Assembly (NCBI RefSeq): GCF_902459465.1
Contig: NC_047073.1
Location: forward strand, 12,215,036 to 12,279,035
Length of the DNA: 64,000 nucleotides
DNA from: Asterias rubens
Taxonomy: Eukaryota > Echinodermata > Asteroidea > Forcipulatida > Asteriidae
Direction of reading: 5' to 3'
Shown here: positions 32,601 to 39,103 of the stretch, piece after piece
How positions within the stretch are numbered: the first letter of the stretch is position 1
Layout of the letters: every line of letters starts with the position of its first letter
Translations under genes and position numbers: made by a program
The notes under the pieces: model-generated
The model's input: the letters and a program-made list of their open reading frames with translations, nothing else
Told to the model about the DNA's origin: nothing
Database searches by the model: none

Positions 32601-34549
32601 CATAATTCTGAGAACAATGGATTTACCCGGTAAGTCTGCTGCCCTCTATCGTCCCAGAAAGTCTCCCATTGGAATTCAACAAAGCTTTCGAAATAATTTG
32701 GAAACATGAAAGTAATGAAAATTAAATATTACCTTGCCAAAGATGGTGTGCTTATTATTCAAATGCTCACATCGATCAAAGGTGAAGAAGAATTGGCTAC
32801 TGTTGTCGTTGGGTCCAGCGTTTGCCATGGCAACCAAACCTCGACGCACAAACTTGAGACGTGAATGGAACTCATCCTGGGGATCAATAAAACGTTATAT
32901 TAGTATTCATATTTTAAAAGCCATTTAACAATACAAAACAAAAAACAAGACAATATTATACCCCAAGATGGGCAAGGGACAACAAAAGCAAATTCATACT
33001 ACGATTGGTAGATCTGCTGCCCCACATCTGGGATGTATAACACAACAATATATAGATAAACATTATAGGACACAAAGAAATTAAAAACCAGGTAATATTC
33101 AAAACCAGAACAATCAATAAATATATCCTTTTAGATTTTAAGTCCAAAACAAACACAAATTTATCTAAATTTTACAACTCAAATTCTAGGTTGAGGGGAA
33201 GGTATACCTTTGGTTACAACTCTTAAAATTTATGGCAATTTAAACTTACTCAAACAAAAGTACAGCAGCTCTGATAGTATCAAGCAGTTTGAGAATAATT
33301 TCACTTTGAAGTCACAAGAGTATGGACAAATATATATTACATCCACCCGAATTTGAATCTGAGAAACATTACTGTCAGATACGATTCTCAGAGTGTGCGT
33401 TCCGATTACGGTTTATTCTTCCTGAGTGGACATAACCGCTCCAGACTTTGGGCAATATCTCAAAAATGTGACCTTTTGAAATAATTTTTTTTTTACAGAA
33501 GTTATGTAGTTTTTGAGAAAGAAGTAATTTCTCTCTAAAATATTTGAACTGAATTTTAGACCTCAGCTAAGGTCGGCCGCGACACCCCCAGTAGTAGTAG
33601 CGTAGCAGGGCATATATACCTTAAATGGATGACCATAGCTGGACTCTCCACCTTCTCCAGTTCCTGTAGGGTCACCTCCCTGAGCCATGAACCCTTTGAT
33701 GATTCGATGAAAGATGGTTCCATCGTAGTAACCCTCCAAACACAACTGGATAAAGTTACGACAGGCTTTGGGAGCCTCTTTTGACCAGAGTTCAATATCA
33801 ATGTCGCCGCATGTTGTCTTTAATAACACCTGTGTGGGAAAATAGAATTAGCTCAGCCCTGTATATGCTTCGCTATAAAACGGCAAGGGCACCAAGGCAT
33901 TTTCTCCTTGGTAAAGAGCACCCTATGAGGAAACAGTAAATGTCTACTCTCATTTCAAGGGCTCAAAGGCAATGACAAGGGGGCATGGAGGCAATCATGC
34001 CTGCATGAAGAATCGGGCCTGTCGGGCCTGTCTACTCTAGCATTTCAAGGGCACAAAGGCAATGACAAGGGGGCATGGAGGCAATTGCATTTGTTGCCTG
34101 CATGAAGGATCGGGCCTGTTTGCTGTTGCAAAATACTACATAACCGACCCAAAGGACCTATGGTATAAATGCAAAACATAGTTAAAAGACTGATGTTTCG
34201 ACCCTAGCACAGTCTTTCTCAAAGTCAAAGGCTAGATGACAACACAGCAAACTAAGTGTAACTAAGTGTAAACAAAGGTCACTTCACTGCTTATGTTACA
34301 CTTGACTTAGTTACAATGTTCATGTTTTTTGTGTTGTAAAAATGCACCGAAAATAAGAAGATAACTTAATATTATTATAATATTATAAGTGAATAACGCA
34401 TGCTGACTCTCTCTGCATGAATGAGTGATAACAAAAATTGTTAAATGTTAGTACAATCCGATTTTGCAAAATTTTGTGATCTTCGTGAAAACGGTGATAA
34501 AAAATACCTTTCCATTAGATGGTGGTTCATGAATGTAAGTCGAGCTCAT
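2514..34549 (-). CDS. CWC27: CWC27, spliceosome-associated cyclophilin (3' end outside the window)
   Basis: Ten coding exons join in frame: 34508-34549, 33620-33829, 32733-32876, 30798-30896, 29442-29536, 26974-27123, 25853-26041, 22893-23029, 22087-22190 and 2514-2653, giving 436 residues plus a split codon. The start [14 protein letters not shown] aligns with the first residues of human CWC27 (472 aa). Residues about 10-170 are a cyclophilin domain with FHR at 54-56, Q64 and the QFFFTF segment at 112-117. Residues about 185-390 are charged and low in complexity, with a Ser run and Glu/Lys-rich stretches, as in the family. In human CWC27 the cyclophilin Trp is a Glu and the protein is reported to lack isomerase activity; here the same position is His122, so activity is also unlikely (inference). 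The family acts in the nucleus in activated spliceosomes, with CWC22 and EIF4A3. The last exon phase needs a Trp completed in the next exon, to the left of position 1. Intron 9 is 19.4 kb and full of repeats. Confidence 0.96.
3225..3395. repeat. Family H repeat fragment
   Basis: Shares the AAGGGCAC-AAGGCAATG and GGCAATGGC blocks with 16975-17150, 17385-17550, 33885-34115, 43600-43770 and 46360-46530. Confidence 0.6.
3580..4069. mobile_element. Family A MITE, divergent copy
   Basis: TTAAAGGCGCTGGACACTAA at the left and GTGTCCAGTGCCTTTAA at the right: TTAA target plus inverted ends. Longer and more divergent inside than the other copies. Confidence 0.85.
4523..4913. mobile_element. Family C MITE
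   Basis: Same ends as 1875-2265 (AGGAACACGTTGCCTTGGAT and inverse) and the same central palindrome, about 390 bp. The left TTAA is mutated. Confidence 0.85.
5373..5745. mobile_element. Family F MITE, TTAA-flanked
   Basis: TTAAAGCCATTGGACC at the left, AATGGCTTTAA at the right, about 370 bp. A second copy is at 58961-59340; the two share ACACGGCGAAACG and CCCGACTCCGATGA blocks. Confidence 0.85.
5925..6300 (+). mobile_element. SINE with LINE-type 3' tail
   Basis: Contains CAAGACACTTTACCATTGCT, GGGACGTAAAGCCGTTGGTC and a 3' tail GCGCCTTGAGTACCTTG then GTGCGCTATATAAGAC. Common SINE modules of marine deuterostomes (from memory). Partial copies occur at 7425-7560, 8395-8465, 11450-11790, 54320-54515 and, reversed, 62516-62735. 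Confidence 0.75.
7850..8085 (-). mobile_element. LINE 3' fragment
   Basis: The minus strand reads [15 protein letters not shown], the carboxyl end typical of CR1/L2/Rex-like reverse transcriptase proteins, then a tail ending GGCGCCATATAAACGCCTTG. Truncated and frameshifted. Confidence 0.65.
8460..8660. repeat. Palindromic repeat
   Basis: GAAGAGCCATATATGAGGGA and GAAGAGCCATATGAGGGAC are direct copies within a larger inverted structure (ACTCTCTAAA at the left, TTTGAGAGTA at the right). Confidence 0.55.
9527..9878 (+). repeat. Minisatellite of 35- and 55-bp units
   Basis: Eight copies of CACATGATTACCTTAGAGTC then AATGCATGGATAGTTT. Three copies carry an extra CAGCAAGCACATGACTGG, giving a two-type higher-order pattern. 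Nearly identical copies. Confidence 0.92.
10021..10133. mobile_element. Family B hairpin MITE, divergent copy
   Basis: CAATGGGAGACTTTTG at the left and AAAAGTCTCCCATTG at the right, with GCGCACATG in the middle. Contains a poly-T run. Confidence 0.7.
10150..10820 (-). repeat. tRNA-derived SINE copies, reversed
   Basis: Two to three fragments with GAGCGGGAT-TGAACC (B-box side) and CTGGCGCTCTACTAACAAAG (A-box side) on the plus strand, so the element runs on the minus strand. The bodies share AGCCATT-AACCTGTAACTG and CCAGGGAT. Confidence 0.6.
11450..11790 (+). repeat. Two tandem SINE tails
   Basis: CAGAGCACCTTGTAAGCC at 11469 and CACAGCACCTTGTAAACC at 11639 each start a block of about 170 bp ending CCTTGAG..GAGTGACGGA and TATATAA.AAGCCACT. 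A tandem duplication of the SINE 3' half. Confidence 0.7.
13150..13540. mobile_element. Family A MITE
   Basis: TTAAAGGCAGTAGACACTAT and ATAGTGTCCAGTGTCTTTAA ends. The internal palindrome GAGACCTCAGATTT/AAATTTGAGGTCTC is present. Confidence 0.92.
13560..13690. repeat. Imperfect inverted repeat
   Basis: GCTAACTTCGCCGCTAACTT against AAGTTAGCAGCGAAGTTAGC, arms about 20-25 bp. Confidence 0.6.
14080..14330 (-). repeat. Penelope-like repeat fragment
   Basis: Shares CAGTTCTTTTCAGAACTGAG and CTACTCCGCGG-GTAGAA with 1-310 (inverted) and GTAACACGATG-type ends with 24900-25170. Confidence 0.6.
14570..15300 (+). repeat. Tandem repeat, main period about 191 bp
   Basis: TGCATGCTAAATTAATTTTC recurs at about 14926 and 15117, with variants near 14603 and 14735. 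Each unit carries TTTCTCAAAACTTACAGCAA and GAGGGGAAGCTTTCTACTAT, which are internal parts of family D MITEs. Confidence 0.85.
15755..16110 (-). mobile_element. LINE 3' end with poly(ATT) tail
   Basis: The minus strand encodes [20 protein letters not shown] and FKSLLKTYL, a hallmark of the carboxyl end of CR1/L2/Rex-type LINE proteins, then a 3' UTR ending GCGCCTTGAACACCCAGC, GTGCGCATTACAAGTC and TTATTATT. The 5' part is missing. Confidence 0.8.
16735..16945. repeat. Family K repeat
   Basis: Shares GCTGAGCACAA/GCTAAGCA, TTACCAGCCA and the terminal AAATT-CATAAAG/CTTTATGAAATTGGG with 30580-30755 and 62990-63180. Inverted ends. Confidence 0.65.
16975..17550. repeat. Family H repeats, two copies
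   Basis: Copies at 16985-17150 and 17385-17550. Both carry the GCCTTGGTGCCC and CCTTTGAAA/CCTTTACCAAGG blocks. Confidence 0.65.
17825..17945 (+). repeat. tRNA-derived SINE or tRNA relic
   Basis: TGGTCTAGTTGGTAAAGACA fits an A box and GGTTCCAATCCCA a B box, with pairing ends TCTCGGTGG/CCACCCGAG. The same body recurs at 26180-26300, so it is dispersed. Not called as a functional tRNA gene. Confidence 0.65.
18121..18456. mobile_element. Family C MITE, left end truncated
   Basis: Central ATGGGAGTCAAA palindrome and the right end CCAAGGCAACGTGTTC are present; the first about 50 bp are missing. Confidence 0.85.
18600..18620. repeat. Poly(T) tract
   Basis: A run of about 20 T bases in intron 9 of CWC27. 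Confidence 0.9.
19871..20256. mobile_element. Family A MITE, well preserved
   Basis: TTAAAGGCAATGGACACTAT and ATAGTGTCCACTGCCTTTAA ends, 386 bp, with the inner GAGGTCTCGAAATC palindrome. Confidence 0.93.
20325..20530 (+). repeat. Family I repeat
   Basis: Second copy of the repeat at 890-1125. Confidence 0.7.
20995..21175 (+). repeat. tRNA-like SINE fragment
   Basis: Contains CTCGGTTCGAATCCTAGCGG, a good B box, and CACGTGG repeats. No matching A box at the expected distance is clear. Confidence 0.4.
21590..21745. mobile_element. Short palindromic MITE
   Basis: GGCGATTTCACGAAACGC at the left and GTTTGGTGAAATCGACG at the right are inverted, with internal TAGGACGAGTAA/TTACTCGTCCTA. Related GGACTAGTCCTAAC blocks occur at 29635-29745 and 30512-30600. 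Confidence 0.75.
22087..22190 (-). CDS. CWC27: CWC27 exon 9
   Basis: Encodes [20 protein letters not shown] and a basic helix, the EYRREKQKYE-like segment of the family. The donor GTTAGT in phase 0 opens the 19.4 kb intron. Confidence 0.88.
22575..22870 (-). mobile_element. LINE 3' end with (ATT) tail
   Basis: The minus strand reads [20 protein letters not shown] and [10 protein letters not shown], the LINE carboxyl end, then a tail with GCGCCATATAAATGTATCG and ATTATTATT. It lies about 25 bp downstream of CWC27 exon 8. Confidence 0.8.
22893..23029 (-). CDS. CWC27: CWC27 exon 8
   Basis: Encodes [20 protein letters not shown], equivalent to the human SEELRKEARQLKREL region. The acceptor is the second of two close AGs (TGCAG before A GAT GAG), chosen because only it keeps the frame. 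Confidence 0.9.
23612..23761. mobile_element. Family B hairpin MITE
   Basis: CAATGGGAGACTTTCTGGGA at the left, GGAAAGTCTCCTATTG at the right, with GGCAGCAGACTTACCGGGTA and its inverse. Almost identical to 28334-28483. Confidence 0.93.
24300..24615. mobile_element. Family L MITE
   Basis: AAGGCCGAGTAAAAAAAAAC at the left and TTTTTTTTACTTGGCCT at the right, with GGAGG-GGC blocks inside. Second copy at 48155-48476. Confidence 0.75.
24900..25175 (+). repeat. Penelope-like repeat fragment
   Basis: ATATTTGGTTTGCGGTTACA then TTGCCAGGTAGAGTTTGTTC and AGACTTCTCAGTTCTGAAAA, shared with 1-310 and 14080-14330. From 25175 to 25850 I see nothing recognisable. Confidence 0.6.
25853..26041 (-). CDS. CWC27: CWC27 exon 7, Ser/Glu/Lys-rich linker
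   Basis: Sixty-two full codons with a Ser run ([12 protein letters not shown]) and Lys-rich helices. Phase 2 at both ends. The donor is GTCAGA, weaker than its neighbours, but the frame joins correctly to exon 8. Confidence 0.88.
26180..26300 (+). repeat. tRNA-derived SINE
   Basis: Same body as 17825-17945: TGTCTAGTTGGTAAGACACT, GTGGGTTTAAAACCCACCCG and GAGTAATATGCCT. Confidence 0.65.
26338..26945. repeat. Tandem duplication containing the 3' end of CWC27 exon 6
   Basis: Two units of about 300 bp lie next to exon 6. The first holds a near-exact copy of the last about 38 bp of the exon with its GTAAGT donor (exon-like end at 26370). The second starts at about 26640 with a shorter remnant (GAGCTTAGGTTTGGGTCAA). 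Both continue with matching CCTGAAA-ACCATTCCAG and CTCTGGATT-GTTTTT blocks. Confidence 0.88.
26974..27123 (-). CDS. CWC27: CWC27 exon 6
   Basis: Encodes [19 protein letters not shown] and [20 protein letters not shown], a strong family match. Ends in phase 2 before GTAAGT. The 3' end of this exon with its donor was also copied into the downstream intron (see 26338-26945). Confidence 0.95.
27310..27700. repeat. Repeat shared with 53540-53660
   Basis: CACAAG-GGAA-ACGGAAAAATATAGCGCTT-like start, CCCATATCCAACG, and CTGATTGGTGGATTAGCGC occur at both places, here with about 270 bp more in between. Confidence 0.6.
28081..28583. mobile_element. Family A MITE with a family B MITE inserted
   Basis: Left CTATTGGTAATTACTC, right AATTACCAAAGGTGTCCAGT. 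The sequence is interrupted at the CTTC-ATGACCAATTGAGCTCAA position by 28334-28483. Confidence 0.9.
28334..28483. mobile_element. Family B hairpin MITE nested in family A
   Basis: Same ends as 23612-23761 and nearly the same sequence. It splits the host GACCAAT|TGAGC, leaving an AT duplication. Confidence 0.92.
28819..29205. mobile_element. Family A MITE, full length
   Basis: TTAAAGGCAGTGGACACTAT and ATAGTGTCCACTGCCTTTAA, 387 bp; the best-preserved reference copy. It lies in CWC27 intron 5, just downstream of exon 5. Confidence 0.94.
29442..29536 (-). CDS. CWC27: CWC27 exon 5
   Basis: [11 protein letters not shown] followed by a Lys-rich run, ending in phase 2 (AA|G). It matches the family segment just after the cyclophilin fold. 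An open frame on the plus strand over this interval is a shadow. Confidence 0.94.
29749..30512. mobile_element. Family A MITE with a hAT-like MITE inserted
   Basis: TTAAAGACAGTGGACACTAT at the left and ATAGTGTCCACTGCCTTTAA at the right. The inserted block 29820-30187 divides it at ATATGCAT. Confidence 0.92.
29820..30187. mobile_element. hAT-like MITE rich in CGATAT, 8-bp target duplication
   Basis: Ends TAAGCTCACGATA and TATCGCCCAAGCTTA; flanks ATATGCAT at 29812-29819 and 30188-30195. Both arms consist of repeated CGATAT/TATCGCGATAT words. The 8-bp duplication is the size made by hAT transposases. Confidence 0.85.
30515..30755. repeat. Short palindromic repeat and family K repeat
   Basis: CCTAGGACTAGTTGTAAG/TTAGGACTAGTCCTAAC at 30522-30562, then a family K copy with CAATTTCATTGAGCTG at the left and TTCTATGAAAATGGGCCC at the right. 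Confidence 0.65.
30798..30896 (-). CDS. CWC27: CWC27 exon 4, end of cyclophilin domain
   Basis: Thirty-three codons, phase 0: [20 protein letters not shown] followed by [13 protein letters not shown], matching the last cyclophilin strands of the family. Confidence 0.95.
31020..31300. mobile_element. Nested inverted repeat, TATAG-CGATGTGACCT ends
   Basis: Inner ends TATAGTCGATGTGACCT (31070) and AGGTCACATCGTCTATA (ending 31248); outer ACTGAGGTCAA and TTGACCTCAGT also pair. Related ends are at 34815-35095. Confidence 0.7.
31702..32129. mobile_element. Family D MITE
   Basis: TTTAAAGGGTATATGTAC at the left and AAGTATCCGAATCCTTTAAA at the right. Inner palindrome TTAGCATGTAAAA-CG..TTAACCAGTTATG. 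TTAA at both ends. Confidence 0.85.
32126..32500. mobile_element. Family D MITE, adjoining copy
   Basis: Shares the TTTAAAGGG junction with the copy at 31702-32129, then GGGTACTTTTTGTAGGACAC and, at the right, TTACAAAAAGTACCCAAATC. Two copies back to back. Confidence 0.82.
32522..32671. mobile_element. Family B hairpin MITE, opposite orientation
   Basis: CAATAGGAGACTTTCCAACG at the left, CAGAAAGTCTCCCATTG at the right; the inverse of 23612-23761. It ends about 60 bp from CWC27 exon 3. Confidence 0.92.
32733..32876 (-). CDS. CWC27: CWC27 exon 3, cyclophilin core
   Basis: Forty-eight codons, phase 0. It contains [20 protein letters not shown] and NNKHTIFGK. The position of the CypA active-site Trp is His122 (C-E-H-L), where human CWC27 has Glu; the following His127 is kept. 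Confidence 0.97.
33195..33560. repeat. Degraded repeat related to 36660-37115
   Basis: GGGGAAGGTATACCTTTGGTT at the left with later AATCTGAGAAA and CCTCAGCTAAGG-type segments; similar AGGTGACAGAGGGTACC and GGATCTGAGAAATTAAT segments at 36669. Weak. Confidence 0.35.
33620..33829 (-). CDS. CWC27: CWC27 exon 2, cyclophilin core
   Basis: Seventy codons, phase 0 at both ends. It encodes the first cyclophilin strands, the [20 protein letters not shown] segment and the [13 protein letters not shown] loop. The active-site Arg56, Phe61 and Gln64 equivalents are present. Confidence 0.97.
33885..34115. repeat. Family H repeat with internal duplication
   Basis: The block TCTACTC-TTTCAAGGGC then CAAAGGCAATGACAAGGGGG occurs twice (33943-34010 and 34021-34085). 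Confidence 0.75.
34175..34260. repeat. Penelope-like tail fragment
   Basis: Reverse strand AGAAAGACTGTGCTAGGGTC then GAAACATCAG, a typical Penelope-like 3' motif (by memory). Nothing recognised at 34260-34500. Confidence 0.45.
34508..34549 (-). CDS. CWC27: CWC27 exon 1 (start codon)
   Basis: ATG at 34547-34549 begins [14 protein letters not shown], the typical amino end of the family. The donor GTATTT follows AAG in phase 0. No closer upstream in-frame ATG fits the homology. Confidence 0.93.
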
Positions 34550-34814
34550 CTTGCAAATTGTCGTATTTTTAGGAACAATTTCAGAGTAAAGCTGTGGCAA
34601 AGAAAAGTTTGATGGGCGCTTCCATGTTGGAAATTGGTGTATTGTACCCCGACTTCAATCCCTGAGATTTCTGGTTAAAAACGACACGGCGAGTTACCAC
34701 ATTCAACACGAAATGCACAGGGCGCCCTCTGTTGGTTTTTATCTATAGGGGGAGAAAGATACAACTCAATGGTCTGATGATGACACCAAACTTCGAACCA
34801 ATCGGACCGGTGTG

Positions 34815-35095
34815 GCAAACAATAGATATAATCGGTACATACCATGTGACCTTTGTTTACAATAAGAGTGACCTTTTACATTCTTTGGATTTCCTGGCAG
34901 GCAAGATACTGCACTGGTCATATATTATGGGAAAGCTGACATTTTGTGTCATAATTTCCACATAAATCCAAGAGTTATGACAAGATTTGAGATGTGCCCT
35001 CCCTTTCATCATAATCAAAAATTGATAAAAATAAGGAAGTCCAGGCTCTGTGGCTCTTTTGTAAACATGTGATGTCACAGGTCACATCGTCTATA
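34815..35095. mobile_element. Inverted-repeat element upstream of CWC27
   Basis: ATGTGACCTTTGTTTAC at 34845 pairs with GTAAACATGTGATGTCACAG at 35061; the right end CACATCGTCTATA matches the family at 31070-31248. Confidence 0.6.
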
Positions 35096-35268
35096 GACCT
35101 TATGCATTGACGTCATCCAGCGGCCATCTTAGTGGAAAAACGGTGACAAAACAATCGAAACGCACAGATTTGTACGCGCGGCGCATAGGATTGGTCAATG
35201 AACAACCTCCTTTTGACCTCTAGGTGAGGGCGCCTTACTGAAATGACGTCATGTGCATAAGGTCTATA
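35092..35268. mobile_element. Palindromic MITE with two CRE sites
   Basis: TATAGACCTTATGCA and its exact inverse bound a 177-bp element. Each arm carries TGACGTCA (35108-35115 and 35244-35251), the full cAMP-response-element palindrome. It lies 550-720 bp upstream of the CWC27 start codon. Confidence 0.85.
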
Positions 35269-35775
35269 CACATTGTATCTTGTTGTCACAAACAATTCCT
35301 CATAAAATATCAGATAAAAGCCAGAAAACAAATATATGTTGGTTTTGTATTGGACTAGCTAATTATTCTATGCTGTCATCACAGGAAGAAACATCCATAA
35401 ACATGAAAAATAGGCATAGTCCCATGCCCCCAATTAGCTCTCGAAGACACAAACTTACATAAAGGGGTGCTACATGTATGTGGAGGAGAAATTGTTCTAA
35501 ATTTATTACAGACACTTAGCCAGGAAGCATTTTCAATTACTACTGGGTCAGTCTAGCTGTAAATTTTCTTTCAATATCAAAAATAGTTGTAAAGGTGTAT
35601 AAAGCTGAGCCAAATCACAGCCATTACTTCCAAGAAGCATTTTTGAAGAATTTTAATAAGGAAGCATAACTCTCACATTGAAATGTTCAGCAAATAATTT
35701 TATTCTTTATATATTTATACAATTTTTACTCTTTTCTTCTGCGTCTAGGGCAAGATAGATGTCTATTTACGATGA
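35269..35775. other. Intergenic, nothing recognised
   Basis: AT-rich sequence between the CRE-bearing MITE and a family A copy. No gene, repeat or hairpin was noticed. Confidence 0.6.
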
Positions 35776-36130
35776 TTAAGACACTGGACACTTTTGGCAA
35801 TTGTCAAAGACCAGTCTTCTCACTTGGTGTATCTATCAACTTACGCATAAACCAACAAACCTGCGAAAATTTGAGCTCAATTGGTCATCAAAGTTGCAAG
35901 ATAATAATGAAAGAAAAAACACCCTTGTCACACGAAGTTGTGTGCTTTCAGATGCTTGATTTCGAGACCTCAACATCCAATTCTTATTCCTCGAAAAGTA
36001 CCTTACTTCACAGAGGGAGCCAATTCTCACGATGTTTTATACCATCAACAGCTCTCCATTACTCGTTACCAAGTAAGGTTTTATGCTTATAATTATTTTG
36101 AGTAATTACCAAAAGTGTCCATGCCTTTAT
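35776..36130. mobile_element. Family A MITE
   Basis: TTAAGACACTGGACACTTTT at the left, AAAAGTGTCCATGCCTTTA at the right. The inner palindrome is partly lost. From 36131 to 37174 only a weak repeat (36660-37115) was seen. Confidence 0.88.
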
Positions 36131-37174
36131 GTGGACCGTTGTTAAACAGTAATACCTTTCATTCCAGGAAATGCGAATGATAAAAATAAATACACATGTG
36201 AATAAGTAAATGCAAGCTTTGGATGCACGTACTTTTTATTTAAAAAATAAATATAAAATTAAAATAATTGACAATTATTTAAGTAAAGAGCATCTGTCAG
36301 AAAGACACTCATGGTGCGTAGAAAAAAGAACTCCGATAATGACGATGGTATATTTATAATAAGAATGAACAAGTGGGTTTTCAGTTATTAGGTTTGTTGA
36401 AGTATCTGAAGTGAAGGAAGAGAGCTTTTTAAGCAGATGCAGCTTTCTTGACCCAAGAGCTGGAGCACGACTTGGTTAAAAGTTAGGGTTAATAGATTGG
36501 TTTCGATAAAGAATGCTTCTCTATAGGCATTATTAAAAAGAAAGATAGGGATACAATAAAAATTACACGTGAAAGTTTCAGCTGAGTAGGCCCTATAGTG
36601 TCTACTTGCTGAGAAAACAGCAAAACTTTGTCGAGGTATTTTCACATAAACATCAAACTCGTTTAGCGAGGTGACAGAGGGTACCGACTACACCTCTGGT
36701 TGCAGGTTTTATGAATGGATCTGAGAAATTAATCATGCGTGAATCGATTCTCAAGTTCTATTGTTTTGGGGAGGAAAAATATCTGAACCAGACTTTGACG
36801 GGGAAACCTCCATCAACAGCTGCAGTTCTCCTTGCATGCACCAGGTAAGTTTTATGGTCATTAATTTGGAAAGTATGAAATTGTTGGTGCTATCCCATCC
36901 AGTGACGCTGTATCTGTTGATTTGTAGTAATTTGAAATTGTATTTTATTTCAAAATATGATAACTATTTCCTATTGTGTTATAACAGAGAAGCGTGTTGG
37001 GGAAATAGTTCATTTGAGAAAATGAGGCCTTTTTTTACGATGCTGGTCAGTAGTGAACAGGTTTTTGAGATAAAGGATATTTTTACCAATCTATATGACC
37101 CTACCTTTAAGACTAAATAGGTATTTAAAATCCGTCATAAAGAAAGCACTATTTGCTTGAGATATCACAAAATG

Positions 37175-38309
37175 TCATGACAACGGAAACATGAAGTTTG
37201 TAAGGAGGCAACATACAGTCCATAGTTGTTCGGCCATATTGGTCGGAACAACATCATTAAACACATGATAATCCTTTATCCTTTGAAAACCTTGTTCCAC
37301 ATGAGTTATAAGACGAAGTCTTCTCTCCGCCTCTTCTACTTCTTCAGACGAGAGACTTGATGTGCTGTTATTCACACCAGCTGGAACATGAACAAGCGTG
37401 GCTCCTACATCTGCAAGATCACCTTCAATATGGAAGTCTTTCACCACCATCACTTGGTCACCACAGTCTAGCAGTTGAATGATCTGCGACTTGACGGTCA
37501 TGTCTCTGTTTGTTACAGGGGCTGGGAATAAAGGACTGACAAAGGACACTCCACCGGCTGGCGTCATCCCTATCAGACCTTTGTATGTCGTTTGTGTTGT
37601 TAATGACTGACATTGTGGATCACAAGGGTCCGTTGCCACACTCTCTGTCTTTATCTCCACACAGTCCAATATGACTCTAGCTCTACTATAAACAGCACTG
37701 AAACACTCTGGTGCACTTTCTAAAATCTTAGATCGTGACTGCCATATCGGTAGGGAGCTTAAAAAAGTACACAGGTAATTAGCCCAGATGTGAATGATAC
37801 GACTGACCGAGAAAACACTCAAACCAGCACGGATAGCTAAATCCGTGTTGTGTGAACCCTGCTTCACTTTCACCAAAAACAGGAAAAATTGGTCAATGAG
37901 AGGAATTCTTTCTTCACAAAATTCCTCACAACTGATTGTCTCGCACTCTTTATTGAATCGTAGCTGAAGTAACCGCGTCGAAATGTCTGCCGTCGGCTGG
38001 AGGGCTTCAAAGGTGTTGCATAACAACTCATAGCTATCAAATCCTGTGTAGAACAAGATCAGATCTGGGTTTGAAGAGAATCTCTCCAGACAAAACCGCT
38101 GGTACTGCAGACCCATTATTTTGGCCTCGAGTTCATCAGCATATTTCTCTGCTGCTTCTAAGCGTTCCTCGATTGTTAGAGACGCATAATCTTTCATTGC
38201 ATAGTCATGGTCCTGATAAAGCTTTTCCAGCGGGATGTTTTCTTCGTCTGCGTCTGAGGGTACATACATATAGGAAGGTGTGGTCTCCATCTCAGTACCA
38301 GCATTTACT
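37175..38309 (-). CDS. THAP gene exon 3, DDE transposase-like domain
   Basis: An open frame of 377 codons after the acceptor at 38310-38312, ending in TGA at 37175-37177. The segment around FYTGFDSYELL, the helix-turn-helix, and the three acidic residues D329, D405 and E452 fit the DDE_Tnp_4 pattern. In many family members the middle motif reads ADRGF; here it is VKDFHI. Upstream ATG codons at about 38342-38368 lie in the intron. Confidence 0.9.
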
Positions 38310-38465
38310 CTGTAAACAAAATAAACACAAACAATTCTTTTTAGAAAATACTCTGTGTACACAGGCACCGGACACTGTTATAATGTTACAAATAACCTTG
38401 TGGTCCCGTTGCGTTTGTGCAAGCAGCATCACCAGTGTGCCCTCTAGTTTTTATATATAACTCTA

Positions 38466-38700
38466 TGGTTTGAACTTGAACAAAGAAACATTGACTGGAA
38501 TGGGACTTGAACCAACAACCTCTGCATTTTTAAGTATCGGTGCTCTTCCAGCTAAGCTACTGGCGGTCTCTCTATTTTGTCAATATCTTTCTTCAGAAGT
38601 CATACAACCGTTAGTTGCTGTGTATCCAGGGATCGCACCCAAGTTTACAATACAACCGTGGAAGCGGTAGCTAGGGATCACCTTAATATGATTATGAAGG
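38466..38700 (-). repeat. tRNA-derived SINE, reversed
   Basis: GGGACTTGAACCAACAACCT (B box, reversed) and TGCTCTTCCAGCTAAGCTAC (A box, reversed), then CCAGGGATCGCACCCAAG, shared with 10150-10820. In intron 2 of the THAP gene. Confidence 0.7.
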
Positions 38701-38721
38701 CACCTTTTTTTATTGTTTGAA

Positions 38722-39088
38722 TTAAAGACCCTGGTCACTATTGGTAATTGTTAAAGACCAGTCTTCTTACTTGATATATCTCAACATATATGCATAAAAT
38801 AACAAACCGGTGAAAATTTGAGCTCACTTGGTCGTCGAAGTTGCGAGATAATAATGAAAGAAAAAACACCCTTGTCACACGAAGTTGTGTTCGTTTTGAT
38901 GGTTGATTTCGAGACCTCAAGTTCTAAACCTGAGGTCTCGAAATCAAATTCGTGGAAAATTACTTCTTTCTCGAGTCGTTTCTCACAATGTTTTATACCA
39001 TCAACCTCTCCCCATTACTTGACCCCAAGTAAGGTTTCATGCTAAATAATTATTTTGAGTAATTACCAATAGTGTCTACTGCCTTTAA
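38722..39088. mobile_element. Family A MITE in THAP gene intron 2
   Basis: TTAAAGACCCTGGTCACTAT and ATAGTGTCTACTGCCTTTAA. Ends 16 bp before exon 2. Confidence 0.92.
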
Positions 39089-39103
39089 ACAAAAACAACT
39101 TAC

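Noticed and set aside
36761-37120. 119-codon open frame on the plus strand just beyond the THAP gene
   Set aside because: Overlaps a degraded repeat related to 33195-33560, and no domain was recognised.
38310-38368. Upstream ATG start for the large THAP-gene frame
   Set aside because: This segment is intronic: a good acceptor at 38310-38312 and the in-frame join to the THAP exons explain the gene better.
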